From contig JAYKAV010003080.1 of the NCBI GenBank assembly GCA_035582835.1, forward strand, positions 1 to 64,000: a stretch of 64,000 nucleotides of DNA, written 5' to 3'. Every line of letters begins with the position of its first letter. The stretch's first letter is position 1. This document shows, piece by piece, positions 1 to 11,858 of this stretch. This stretch comes from Phoebastria nigripes. Lineage: Eukaryota; Chordata; Aves; Procellariiformes; Diomedeidae. The notes below the pieces were generated by a model. The model had not been told where the DNA came from, made no database searches, and saw nothing but the letters and a program-made list of their open reading frames with translations. A program made the translations under genes and the position numbers.

Positions 1-153
1 GGAGGCCAAAAAGTGCCCGGTGCAAGCACCACCCAGCAACACCCAAAACATCAATGGGCCATCAACGCTCCTATTATACCAAACCCAAAACACAGCACAC
101 CCTCCCCAGCTACTGGGAAGAAAGTTAACTCTGTCCCAGCCGGAACCAGGACA
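1..153 (-). mobile_element. Endogenous retrovirus LTR, terminal part cut by window edge
   Basis: This is the 5' end of an LTR lying on the minus strand. On the + strand it ends in GGAACCAGGACA, so the minus strand reads TGTCCTGGTTCC, a canonical TG start. It aligns without gaps to 38529-38681, the same part of the solo LTR in LANCL3 intron 1, with 5 differences in 153 bases (about 97% identity by eye). The rest lies left of the window, so I cannot tell whether this is a solo LTR or belongs to a longer provirus. No retroviral coding sequence is visible. Confidence 0.8.
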
Positions 154-904
154 GTACCCAATATGCAGCAGAGCCACAAGTGCCTACTTCCCCCTTGGCT
201 AAACAACATCAGTAATGACTGGAAAGGTAAACATCATTCAATTATAGCATGAAGCTAAAGTCTTTTTCTGATGTCACATTTAAAGAGAATGGTCTCAAAC
301 ATCACTTATGAGACTCAGGAAATATTAACTAGTAGCCTTCTGCAGGCTCTGTTCAGCAGGGGCTATCAGACACTTACCATGAAAAGAGTGCATGCAAGTC
401 TGATAATTTTTTGCAAGCTTCTGTTGTGCCTATGATAGATAACAGAGCATTAACCTCATGGCCAGCCTTATCTGCCAGGACCAGCACCTTTCATTGTGGA
501 AACTAAATTTAAGTTATTCTTAGTGTATGACATGATAAGCATCGCAGGGACCTTTGGTAGCGCATGTCCCTACACTTTATGAATGCTCACAGCTCTGAAG
601 AGCAGAAGAGCCAGGTGAAGCAGCAGTGCAAGCAGTGCGGCTCCAAGGAAAGGAAAGCGAAGGCTGGGCAGCACCTCAGACACCCAGGAGAACTGAAATC
701 TTGTGGGCAGAAGGGCAGCCAAACTGAGCTTGACCCCAGCCAGAGCCTGACAGCACTATAAATAGACACCATAAGGGTCATTTAAAATACATTTTTTTTT
801 CTGACTTGAGATTTATACATAGGAAGAAATCTGGACTGCACTTGTCAAATGAGCCTCAGGTGAGGATTCACCTTGAGCCTAATTATTACATTAGACTGCT
901 ACAA
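154..904. other. Intergenic, nothing recognised
   Basis: Between the first LTR and the CR1 end I see no splice-bounded exon, RNA gene or named repeat. The open frames near 564-781 on both strands are short and match no family I recognise. Confidence 0.5.
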
Positions 905-1211
905 TAGAATCATAGAATCATAGAATCATTTAGGTTGGCAAAGACCTCTAAGATCATCGAGTCCAACCGTAAACCTAACATTGCCAAGTGCACCACTAAA
1001 CCATGTCCCTAAGCGCCACATCTAAACGTCTTTTAAATACCTCCAGGGATGGTAACTCAACCACTTTCCTGGGCAGCCTGTTCCAGTGCTTGATAACCCT
1101 TTCGGTGAAGAAATTTTTCCTAATATACAATCTAAACCACCCCTGGCGCAACTTGAGGCCATTTCCTCTTGTTCTATCACTTGTTACTTGGGAGAAGAGT
1201 CCGACACCCAC
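905..1211 (-). mobile_element. CR1 LINE 3' end, 5'-truncated
   Basis: The left edge carries three copies of an ATAGAATC unit, the minus-strand image of the CR1 3' terminal ATTCTATG repeat. The text that follows is the classic avian CR1 3' region read backwards (AGGTTGGCAAAGACCTCTAA, then TCCAACCG). The minus-strand peptide contains [12 protein letters not shown] and [12 protein letters not shown], which belong to the C-terminal end of CR1 ORF2. The copy stops abruptly at 1211, where the full-length LTR begins. Confidence 0.9.
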
Positions 1212-1804
1212 TGTCCTGGTTTTGGCTGGGATAGAGTTAATTTTCTTCATAGTAGCTAGTATGGGCCTATGTTTTGGATTTGTGCTGGAAACAGTGTTGA
1301 TAACACAGGGATGTTTTCGTTATTGCTGAGCAGTGCTTACACAGAGTCGAGGCCTTTTCTGCTCCTCACCCCACCCCACCAGCGAGTAGGCTGGGGGTGC
1401 ACAAGAAGCTGGGAGGGGACACAGCCGGGACAGCTGACCCCAACTGACCAAAGGGATATCCCATACCATGTGACGTCATGCTCAGCATATAAAGCTGGGG
1501 GAAGAAGAAGGAAGGGGGGACGTTCGGAGTGATGGCGTTTGTCTTCCCAAGTAACCATTACGCGTGATGGAGCCCTGCTTTCCTGGAGATGGCTGAACAC
1601 CTGCCTGCCGATGGGAAGCAGCGAATGAATTCCTTGTTCTGCTTTGCTTGTGCAAAGGCTTTTGCTTTCCCTATTAAACTGTCTTTATCTCAACCCACGA
1701 GTTTTCTCACTTTTACTCTTCCGATTCTCTCCCCCATCCCACCGGCGGGGAGTGAGCAAGAGGCTGTGTGGGGCTTAGTTGCCAGCTGGGGTTAAACCAC
1801 TACA
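1212..1804 (+). mobile_element. Full-length endogenous retrovirus LTR
   Basis: The element starts TGTCCTGGTTTTGGCTGGGA and ends GGTTAAACCACTACA, giving TG...CA termini. It is related along its length to the LTR at 38108-38681 but much more diverged, so it is a different subfamily or an older copy. It keeps a TATA-like element (CATATAAAG, about 1486-1494), a perfect palindromic TGACGTCA at 1471-1478, and an ATTAAA polyadenylation signal at 1673-1678, in the U3-R-U5 order expected for + strand transcription. No internal viral genes lie beside it. The flanking 5-mers (CCCAC left, ATATA right) do not match, so no target-site duplication can be seen. Confidence 0.78.
1471..1494 (+). promoter_or_regulatory. 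LTR core promoter: CRE palindrome plus TATA box
   Basis: TGACGTCA, the full 8-bp cAMP-response element recognised by CREB/ATF proteins, lies at 1471-1478. Eight bases further on is CATATAAAG, a TATA-like box, within the LTR. In the related LTR at 38108-38681 the corresponding minus-strand site reads CGATGTCA, so the CRE is broken there. Whether this promoter is used is unknown. Confidence 0.55.
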
Positions 1805-1816
1805 ATATATATATAG

Positions 1817-1832
1817 GCAATATATATATTGC
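1817..1832. repeat. Perfect AT-rich palindrome next to LTR edge
   Basis: GCAATATATATATTGC is its own reverse complement and sits 12 bases beyond the LTR end, in a TA-dinucleotide-rich patch (1804-1830). It is most likely a small TA microsatellite. The rest of 1833-2066 is AT-rich with nothing recognised. Confidence 0.6.
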
Positions 1833-2066
1833 AACCCAGCACAGTTTTCCATAATAAGAATAAATTGCATTATTTTTACTACTGTTTTTCTGTCATTATT
1901 CCCCATCTTTTCTCTGTCTTTTGCCTACATAACATAGGTGAGACTAGGAAGAGAATTACTTTTGAAATGTCATTTGGAATATATTAATATATTGCTTGTA
2001 ATATTCTTATAGCTCAACTGTAAATGACTTCAAAGGTTTAAAAAACACAGCATTTTTCTAAGCATT

Positions 2067-2600
2067 TTATATATTTACTGAGCCCTGGGGAACACCACTT
2101 GTGACTGGCCGCCAACTGGATTTAACTCCATTCACCACAACTCTTTGGGCCCAGCCGTCCAGCCAGTTTTTTACCCAGCAAAGAGTACACCCGTGCAAGC
2201 CATAAGCAGCCAGCTTCTCCAGGAGAACGCTGTGGGAAACAGTGTCAAAGGCTTTACTAAAGTCCAGGTAAACAACATCCACAGCCTTTCCCTCATCCAC
2301 TAGGCAGGTCACCTGGTCATAGAAGGAGATCAGGTTGGTCAAGCAGGACCTGCCTTTCATGAACCCATGCTGGCTGGGCCTGATCCCCTGGTTATCCTGG
2401 ATGTGCCGTGTGATGGCACTCAAGATGATCTGCTCCATAACCTTCCCCGGCACCGAGGTCAGGCTGACAGGCCTGTAGTTCCCCGGATCCTCTTTCCGGC
2501 CCTTCTTGTAGATGGGCATCACATTTGCTAACCTCCAGTCAACTGGGACCTCCCAGTTAGCCAGGACTGCTGATAAATAATGATAGAATATGGACATCAT
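2067..2600 (-). mobile_element. CR1 LINE reverse-transcriptase fragment
   Basis: The minus strand is open for about 177 codons and reads as the first half of a CR1 ORF2 reverse transcriptase. In order it shows [25 protein letters not shown], motif [14 protein letters not shown] with its catalytic Asp, and motif B GVPQGS. The match stops right after GVPQGS at about 2075, so the FADD active-site motif and the 3' end are missing. The copy is therefore truncated at both ends and cannot be functional, although this segment has no stop or frameshift. It lies about 850 bases from the CR1 3' end at 905-1211 in the same orientation; both could come from one copy split by the LTR and deletions, but this is not shown. 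Confidence 0.9.
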
Positions 2601-5600
2601 ATCTCACAACAGATATGTCTGCAGCACAGGATAAGTCGTTCTGATGAATTTCCATTGAGTTGCTCAATTTCGAATTGTGGGTGCAAAAATATATAGTGCC
2701 TGCAGTATTTCTTATGTGTGGTTACCAAAAATGTTTCCAGCACTTCAAAAGTAGAAAATGCAACAAAAGGGAAACCAGTTATCTAAGTCCTTCACACAAA
2801 TGTCACAGTAAATTTAGGATTGGTTTATTTTTTCACTCCACCTTGTGTTTGTATAGAGCCAAAGATGTGCATTCAAAAATACATGTTAAAACAGGTGGAG
2901 TTTTACAATAGTAAAAATGCCACTTCCAAATAAATGCTTATAGGACTAAACTTTTCATATCTTTAATAAAGTTTTACACTTTTATAGTCTCATGTATCAA
3001 GAGACCCGAGTATGGTCTCATGGACATCTTCACGGGTATCAGCTCTGAAAGCAGGCATACCGGTTCCCTGTGCTTCATTGAACAGGTAGGCTGCTCTCCC
3101 ACAGAGGATCAATTCACCTCTCTGTTCATCTGCAAATGGAAAGAAGGGCTGGGAGTGGGACCAAGACTCTTTGGAGTCACATTCAGTGATTTCATCAGCA
3201 TGACCACTCTTCCCAAAAGCAGGGTGCACCAAAGGACAGGGCTGAGAGGCAGTTTATGTTCCTGGCTCTTCTCAGTCATAGGATTAGCCCAGCCCAGTCA
3301 CGTGGCTGTTTTACCTCATTCCATGAGCATTAACTTAGAGTAAAAAAGCATTAGTGTAGAATAAATGAAATGCATTTTCATTTCTGTCCCCACTAAACAC
3401 AGCAAATTTCAAGACAACCGGAGTCTGTATGTAGAATCCAGAGCACTTGACATGTCAGCCTTTAAACAGAATACAATATGCATCTTTAATTCTGGGAGAG
3501 GATCACTACCCTATAACATCATTAGCATTTTAATTAAAATGCCTCAAAGGAAAGAATAACAGGGAACGTGTAAAAATTATACGAAATTGCTTGTGTGTGC
3601 AGATGTCAGAGAGAAGCATAAAATACAACACACAGAAATTCTTTATTTATTTTTTTCTCTTTGTTGCTTTCTTTTTCTTTCTTTTCTTCTTTCTCCTTTC
3701 CCTTCTCTTCCCTTCTTCCCTTCCCTTCCCTTCCCTTCCCTTCCCTTCCCTTCCCTTCCCTTCCCTTCCCACAGAGAAGGGGGGGTTTTGCCAGGACGCA
3801 AGAATTTTCAATGTGTCTCATATACAGGTATGTTTGAGGCCCACTGAGGAATTCTGTACCGAGTGAGCCAAGCCCAGCTCCGCTTGCTGTGCGTCTGACA
3901 GTGCGGAGGCATGGCATTACGGGGATGGCTCACCAGATGTCTCCCTTGTATCAAATTCTTAGGTGCAAAGTTTTTGGTGAGGTCCANTTAGAAAATCTTC
4001 ATGAATTCCATTTAAAAGATGTTATTACGACTATGTAAATACTGCTGCATAGTCATTTGTTCACTGGAGAAGACAGTTTTAAAGTAATTTCTCCATTTTA
4101 AATTACAATGTTCCTTAAAAGAACATCATTTGCTGATTAGAGAGATCAGTTTGTTTAGTTGCAGTGCCTGAAGCTTCAAATTTGATTGCATTCATTTTAA
4201 TCACATAACTGATCTTATTTTCAGTAACATGGAGTTGTTTGTTCCAAATGCATTTATGAATTCTTAACTCATCTCAGTTATGCCACTTGCTGGAAGTGAT
4301 ATTACTCTTACTAATTCCTAACATCATAAAAACCCAACCTCCATGGAGGAGAAAGTGCTGGAAGAAGGAAGCGTCTTTTGAATTTATTTAAAGTGAACTG
4401 ACTTGGAAAAGTCTTTAATCCTGCTTATGCTGCCCTAAGGGACAGGCTCCAAAAACACACATGACCTTTGTGCCTCAGATGTGAAAGACCTGTCAACTCC
4501 CAGACACTGAGAGTGACACTGATACACTCGGCTCATCTCACACTTCCCCTGGCTATGGCTACCTCTCACTTGTTTGCAATGCTTTACCATGTCCTCCTTC
4601 TTACTAGGTGAAACCTACCTCCCAGAAGCAGCCCGCTGCTCCAGCTGCCACCCTTCATTCCTCGGCCTACAGGCCAAGGGAGGACAAAATAGACTAAGGG
4701 AGGAGAAAACAGACCAAGGGAGGGAGCGTTATTTCACAGCACACCTTCCCGGCTCCTCTGCCCCGTGGTCGGACTGCCTCCTCACCCTGTGTCTGGGATC
4801 TTACTCCTTGGGAGAAGACAAACCTGAACTTTCTGGGCCTGCAAGGCAAGCACCAAAGAGGGTAAACTTTTAACAAAGCAAGGCAGAGAGAGTTTTTGGT
4901 GATGGAAGAAATTGCACCTGGAAAGGCACCTTCTAAGGAACTTGTCTTCTCTCTGCAGCATGCTGGAGGCACAGATGCCTTTTCAGAAATCTTCGTTTTC
5001 AGCTAAGGGTTAGAGTGCGACCTGCAATGAATTAACTAATAATTTTACTGCCAACACATGTAAATCTCTGTTCCTAACCTTATACATTTAACAGTCATGC
5101 CTGTGGGCCATAAGGTGAAGAACAGGGATCCAAGGACATAATGTGTTGGCAGCAAAATGTTGCCACAGAGCTCCTTTCACACTCCACTTGCTGCCTGCCA
5201 GTGAGCAGGGAGTGCCCACGCTCCCCAAGACGCGTGTGCCAGGATGTGTGGGTGGGAGAGTAGGAGGTTCATTACCTTGTTCCAGAAGTTAATGGTCTTC
5301 AGGTGCTATTTTAGGAAGAGGTCATCACTGGGCCAATAAAATGCTTGGAACCTGTCCTCTCTCACCCAGGAATCCCCTCTGTGGAAATGGTGGGGGGGAT
5401 GCCAGTGGAAAATTCCTGTGCATAACAAGGTTGGATATACTGAGTTTCCATCTTTTTTAACTGCCCAAGCAGTGAAAAGCAACTGGAGTGACAGCCAAGG
5501 CTGATCCAGATGCAGCTCCAGGAAACATTACGCAAGAATAGGACCTTGGTGTAAATGGGAGTCCAGGACCTTAATGCAAATGGGAGTCGAGCCCATTGAA

Positions 5601-7625
5601 AACATCAGTCAGGTCTCCTGCTGAGATAGGGTTGTTCTAATCAGAAGAAATATTTGAAACTTAAATCCATCTTTTGAACACAACGATACCTAAATCTAAA
5701 GGTGGATATGGGAAAATACGACTAAGTACCCCAGTGTGTGCCTCTGAGCCTTCCTACGCTGGAAGGCGAAGTGACGTTAAAAAGAAGGAACAGTTTGTAC
5801 ATTGGCTAATGTGCAGAGGTTTAACTTCTCCACAGTAGGTAACAAGCACCGACATCTGTGAAAGTCACTGTGCATTGAAGAACAAGCATCCAAACGTGAG
5901 GCATCCAGAAAGCCAGCCCAGTCCAGCACTTCCAAGCACAAAGACAAAGTTTTTATTGCAGTGACTTCTGATGATTGGGCCTGGCATCCTTTTCAAAGGA
6001 GAGGCTTCTCATCAAACTGTGTATTAATGCCCGATTCCAGAGAGCTGATGGCTTTGTTTCATGATTTGACTCTGACAGAGGGGAACAGGGAAGGAGAGGC
6101 AGCAAGAGAAGGCGGCAATTGCAGGCAAATTCTTCTAAAACAGCTGGGATTCTAAAAAGTTGTGTCGAGGTTCTTCTTCTTTGCACAAGTGCTGAAAGCA
6201 ATGAGGCGACACAAAAAAGGCTGACTACCAGCAGCAAAGCAGCAAATAAACCAAGCAGTAAATGAGCAGGTATAACTGTTTGGATTTGTTTGGTTTTGAT
6301 GAGGTATAAAAGTAAAGGTAATAATCAGAGAAAGGAATGGTTCCATTTGCAGACTCACCAGAACAAGTTTTATTTTCAAATTTGAAACATGAGCTAATAC
6401 ATACACATATATATATAATTTATGTTTGTGTATAAATATTACATATCTATAATTTCCTTTATCACATTGCCTTTTTCATTAAAGAACTTGAATCATCTGG
6501 CTCACATAGAGAACTTAAAATAACCACGTTTGTGTGGAAAGGCAGTGGGATTTTTTCTGTCATTCACTAGTGTCACTTTGTGAAGTCTTAAGAGGTTTAA
6601 AATGCCCTTTAATTCTGCCTACTTCAGAGAAATCTCAACTTACAGAAAGCTGGAAAGGGCAAATGTGCTATATCCTGTGCCAGAGCAGTACAGGTCTGAT
6701 CCACTCGAGCATGTGCTTTATATCAAGTATGTAAGCAATGCTTCTGACCCATACGGTTTACTGAATCAGAGCCTAATTTTGTAATATCCCATCCAAATTT
6801 ATATCTCAGTACCTGAACATTTTGCCTATCAACAGGGAACTAGAATGTCTCCCTGCATAATTCATGAAGCTGTGAATTATTTTTATATATCCTCTAGCTT
6901 TTTTTAAAAAGGCATTTGCAAACTGAAGAGTAGAAAAACAAAAATGGTTAATGGCATTCTGGAACAATCTTAGAGCATGATCTTGCAAACAATATTTACT
7001 GAGAGCAGTGAGGGACTATTGACACATGTAAGATAAATCCCAGGTATAAACATTTCCTGGATCATAGCTTATACATTTGAGGGTGCAAAAATAAAGCAAA
7101 ATATTTTTGTTCGAAGTCCAATAACAATACTTCATATTACTTTAATTTATAACTTCAAGCCACTAATAAAGCTTGCTCCTACTGAAAAAAAAAAAAAAAC
7201 AACAAACAAAGTATAAAATATTTCACATTTCTGTTACCTCCCCCTTTGATGCTGAACAAGCAAAATAGCATAAACTGCTACAGATGAATCTTCATCTAGC
7301 ACAGTCTACCACAGCTTCTGTGCATCCCATCAGACTAACATAACAGCAATGAAATGACGACAGACGGTGTACTAAGTGCAAGAGCTGTAAATGAATGTGA
7401 ACAGAAATTGATTTTGAAATGTTCTTGGCACTTTCCCAAGAAAACATTATCACTGTATTTAAAAAAAAGTGCTCCATGCATTGTTTCAGGATTCCTAAGA
7501 ATTAAAAACTCTGGCCGCCTCAGTTATTTTCTCTTCTGAGACCTATTTTCAGTTCAGTTGCAAAATCTACATAAAAACCAAACTTTTATGGACTCTTAAA
7601 ATTTAGTGGACCAAGAATAGTACTG
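2601..7625. other. Intergenic, no gene recognised
   Basis: About 5 kb with no exon I can identify. The one clear structure is the TTCCC satellite near 3.7 kb, listed separately. There is a short TA-repeat at about 6408-6419 and an A-run at about 7184-7199. Open frames here are short and look accidental. Confidence 0.5.
3660..3770. repeat. Polypyrimidine tract with (TTCCC)n microsatellite
   Basis: A C/T-only stretch runs from about 3691. From 3716 to 3770 it is a perfect tandem of TTCCC, 11 units. The upstream part is imperfect CTTTT/CTTCC repeats. The strand asymmetry (all pyrimidine on +, all purine on -) is the type that can form triplex DNA. The open frames across it, rich in repeated Ser-Leu-Pro-Phe, are products of the repeat and not a gene. 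Confidence 0.92.
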
Positions 7626-8129
7626 CAGTACTGTGCCTAGTTCTGGGCTCCCCAGTACAAGACAGATATGGAGCTACTGGAGAGAGTCCAGCGAAGGGTC
7701 ACTAAGATTATAAAGGGACTGGAGCATCTCTGATACAAGGAAAGGCTGAGAGAGCTGGGACTGCTTGGCCTGGAGAGGAGAAGGTTCAGGGGGGAACTCA
7801 TCAGATCTCATCACCCTGAAGGGAGGGTGCAAAGAGGACAGAGCCGGGATCTTCTCAGTGGTACCCAGTGACAGGACAAGAGGCAAAGGGCACAAACTGA
7901 AACACAGGAGGTTCTGCCTGAACATCAGGAAACACTTTTACTGTGAGGGTGACTGAGCACTGGCACAGGCTGCCTCAGGAGGTTGTGGAGTCTCCATGCT
8001 CAGATATTCAAAAGCCGTCTGGACATGGTCCTGGGCAACTGGCTCTAGGTGACCCTGCCTGAGCAGAGGGGTTGGACCAGATGACCTCCAGAGGTCCCTT
8101 CCAACCTCAGCCATTCTGTCATCCTGTGA
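7626..8129 (+). mobile_element. CR1 LINE 3' end
   Basis: The + strand follows the CR1 ORF2 tail and 3' UTR: TGCCTAGTTCTGGGCTCCCC, GGAGAGAGTCCAGCGAAGGG, AGGCTGAGAGAGCTGGGACT, then GGTTGGACCAGATGACCTCC and a degenerate terminal ATTCTGTCATCCTGTGA. Frames are broken. It is a different CR1 subfamily from the 10.6-11.9 kb copy. Confidence 0.9.
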
Positions 8130-10584
8130 ATATATCGAGAATTGCGCTTTAAAATGTGTCAATCCAAAAAAATTCCTGAGGTGACTGCAGTTTTCTTGAG
8201 TATCAACCTCATTTATTTTCTATGTCTTAAATTCAGCCATCTGTTTCATTCTTTGAGTGGACAAAAACTATACATGCAAAGTCAGGTTATTTTATGTTTT
8301 CCTACGTCTGTAGTTGTAAGGGATAATTCATCAGGATCGCACAGAGAGAAGTCAGTATCCTGCGGATTCATGAAAGCATCTAGACCAGGCTGCTCTCACT
8401 GGCACAAAGCTGGACCCGTGCAATTTTGCATGACTCCATGTTCCCTAACCTAGGCTACTCGACTCCTTAGGTTATGCTGAAAATAGCTGGGATAAAAAGT
8501 TCTCAGAAAAAGTCTCATATTAAAGTTTTCATTTTTGTAAACCCAGCCTTGTCTTATGGTTTTGTTAGTTTGACCAAAAAAAACCAACCACCCAACAAAC
8601 CACCTGGAAGAGGTTTTGTTTCTGGACAATATTNTATTTCTATGTCTGTGACCATGTGTGTGTACGTATCTTGTAACACACAGCACATCACCTGGCACTA
8701 TGAATGTCTCAGATATGTCAAGCTAAGAAATTTAGACCCGGTCAATATGCATGGCCAAGATGGAAATTTTAAAAAAGGTCAAATGCTGCACTAGTTTTGA
8801 TGATTCAGAACTTGAAAGTCTTCCATCCACATTAGCATGTAACCAACTTCCTAGCATATCATTAAAGGGTAACTTGTTTCTGGAGGTGCTATCTTTCCTC
8901 AAGGACATAAAACCATTATCATCGCTATCATCATTAGTTGTATTTAAGACCACAGGACATTTTCTTATCAGACTTAGTCTTATAGCCTGAAATTCCAACA
9001 ACATGTATTACTACTCAGTGTCTGTGGCTGTGTGGTCTCAGGGCTGCAATGGGCCCAGTCACTGTCCCCAGCTCTCTTCATCACCTGCCTGTGCTGTGGG
9101 TTGAGGCCCGCTGGGTGAGGTCCCTGCCCTGGCAAGTAGAAGCATGATCTGTTAATAAAAGTCTAACATTTCCATCACAGCCATTACTGAGATGAGCTAG
9201 CACAAAGGCAACAGCAAAACGTACAGAGAAGAAAATCCAAGTGAAACATTACGGATAAAAATATTAGCTGCTTTCAGGTAAAAACACTACTTGATTTCAG
9301 ATATTGATTTTTGTTCCTGTACTTTGAAGTGCTTCCAAATTCCGGCTCTGACAAAAATGTTGCAATTAAAATCTTGGATCTCACACTGTCATCAATTGTA
9401 GAATAGATGCACTTAAGGAAATTTAGAATTGACAATGTATGTTGTACTGACAGACTAATTAGTAAGACAGAAATAACTATTTTGTCTTAANATTAACAGT
9501 GGAATGCACAGTGGGATTTTTTGCTTCCTTATTCTGTTAGCCAATGTCAGAACCATGCAGAGAACTGCAGATTAACTACTGCTCTCTAAGCATGTAAGAG
9601 TACTTGTGGTTCATTAACAATCACCTTGAACATAAAAAATTGGACATAATCTGCTGGACAAAGAAACTGTGGATTGTGACAGACCTGTCTGCAGAAAAGA
9701 GCTCCACCATCCTGCTAGTTTAAGTAGGTTCAAGCCAAGGAAAGGAACACTAGGAATAACAATGCCTATGGAAAAAGCTCGGGGTAGGGTCAAGGTAATG
9801 CTATTTTGAAGTTAGATTTTTGCCAGTTAAGACAAAACTCAGAATTTCAAACCTCCTGCTCTGCAGAAAGCCCTGGCATTTTTCAACAGCTGAATGGCGA
9901 TTCACCAATCGCAAATAAGTCTACATAGAGATACTGAAAAATGTAATACTCTCTTCAGAGACTTCATAACAGCTGTTATGTTTTTACCCATGTTGAAACC
10001 CTTACCAAAATTAGCCCACCTCTCCAAATGGAAAATGTTATATTCTGTAAGCAGAATTAATTGTGTAAGCAATGAGTACCTCTACCCACAATTTCAGTAT
10101 CTTGTTTCAAGAACCTTGAAGTTGTTCACTGTATATTCTTACCAAAAAAAAAACCCCCGAAAACTTTCTAGCCTTGTTTCTTAAGGAAGCAAGGTTTGCA
10201 TGATCATGCATGACTGTCCATCTCCCTATTCAGCATTTCCCACTATCCCGATAATTTTGCATCTGTTGGCCAATTTCAACCAAATTTGGTAATAAAGACA
10301 GAGTCTCAAAGAAATTAAACTCCTGTTCAATTCCTAAGTTTCATGAAACCAAGCAGTGGACAGAAATTCAGTACGACCTTGGAGCAAAAAGCAATTCAGT
10401 GCAGCCCCTTACCATGGGCCAATGGTAACTCAACTCCACCCACCAGCCGCAGACACCTGCCAAGTCCCCCAAGCCATCCACAGCACGTGCTTCACACCAA
10501 ATGGGAAGAGTGTGGCTGGGATGCAGAGACCAAGGTAAGAAATGCCAACACGGGACAGGCCTGGAAATAAGATGGTGAGATGAT
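8130..10584. other. Intergenic, nothing recognised
   Basis: No exon, RNA gene or repeat family identified. The sequence has two isolated ambiguous bases (near 8634 and 9491). Its open frames have no recognisable domains. Confidence 0.45.
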
Positions 10585-11858
10585 GGCAGTAAGATGGTCA
10601 GGGAGGTGATTCGAGACAGCCAGCATGGCTGCACCAAGGGCAAGTCCTGCCTGACCAACCTATGATGGAGTGACTCCATCAGTGGACATGGGAAGGGCTA
10701 CAGATGTCACCTTTCTGGACCTCTGTAAGGCCTTTGACACGGTCCCTCACAACATCCTTCTCTCTAAACTGGAGAGAGATGGATTTGATGGGTGGACTGT
10801 CCGGTGGGTGAGGAATTGGTTGGATGGTCACATCCAGAGGGTAGTGGTCAACGGCTCAATGTCCAGGTGGAGATCGGTGACAAGGGATGTCCCGCAGGGC
10901 TCCATATTGGGACCGCTACTGTTCAATATCTTCATCAATGACATAGTGGGATCGAGTACACCCTCAGCAAGTTTGCAGATGACACCAAGCTGAGTGGTGT
11001 GGTTGACACACCTGAGGGACGGGATGCCATCCAGAGGGACCTGGACAAGCTCGAGAAGTGGGCCTGTGTGAACCTCATGAGGTTCAACAAGGCCAAGTGC
11101 AAGGTCCTGCACCTGGGTCAGGGCAACCCCAGGTATCAATACAGGCTGGGCGATGAAGGGATTGAGAGCAGCCCTGCCGAGAAGAACTTGGGGGTACTGG
11201 TGGATGAAAAGCTGGACATGAGCCGGCAATGTGCGCTCACAGCCCAGAAGGCCAACCGTACCCTGGGCTGCATCAAAAGAAGCGTGGCCAGCAGGTCAAA
11301 GGAGGTGATTCTGCCCCTCCACTCTGCTCTGGTGAGACCCCACCTGGAGTACTGCGTCCAGCTTCTCAGCACAAGAAAGACATGGACCTGTTGGAGTGGG
11401 TCCAGAGGAGGGCCACGAAAATGATCAGGGGGATGAAACACCTCTCCTATGAAGAAAGGCTGAGAGAGTTGGGGTTATTCAGCCTGGAGAAGAGGCGGCT
11501 TCGGGGAGACCTTATTGCAGCCTATCAGTACTTAAAGGGGGCTTACAAGAAAGATGGGGACAGACTTTTTAGCAGGGCCTGTTGCGACAGGACAAGGGGG
11601 AATGGTTTTAAACTAAAAGAGGGTAGATTCAGACTAGATATAAGGAAGAAATTTTTCACAGTGAGGGTGGTGAAACAGTGGAACAGGTTGCCCAGAGAGG
11701 TGGTAGATGCCCCATCCCGGGAAACATTCAAAGTCAGGTTGGACAGGGCTCTGAGCAAGCTGATCTAATTGAAGATGTCCCTGCCCATGGCAGGGGGGTG
11801 GCACTAGATGACCTTTAAAAGGTCCCTTCCAATCCAAACTATTCTATGATTCTATGAT
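10585..11858 (+). mobile_element. CR1 LINE, 3' 1.27 kb with decayed ORF2
   Basis: The copy covers the reverse-transcriptase core to the 3' end. In order it shows [20 protein letters not shown] (motif A), [20 protein letters not shown] (motif B), FADDTKLSG (motif C, the catalytic Asp pair, about 10971-10998), then the thumb and C-terminal region ([50 protein letters not shown]). ORF2 ends with TAA at about 11766, followed by a short 3' UTR and the terminal ATTCTATGATTCTATGAT. Motifs A/B, motif C, and the tail lie in three frames, so there are at least two frameshifts (about 10945-10975 and about 11360-11380). An internal deletion near 10661 joins CTGACCAACC to ATGATGGAGT. It is 5'-truncated and inactive. 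Confidence 0.93.

Noticed and set aside
1..1804. A single provirus bounded by the LTR at 1-153 and the LTR at 1212-1804
   Set aside because: The two LTRs face opposite directions, differ in subfamily, and the DNA between them holds a CR1 end and no retroviral genes.
3587..3917. Repetitive open frames (Ser-Leu-Pro-Phe or Gly-Lys-Glu-Arg types)
   Set aside because: Direct translation of the TTCCC microsatellite.
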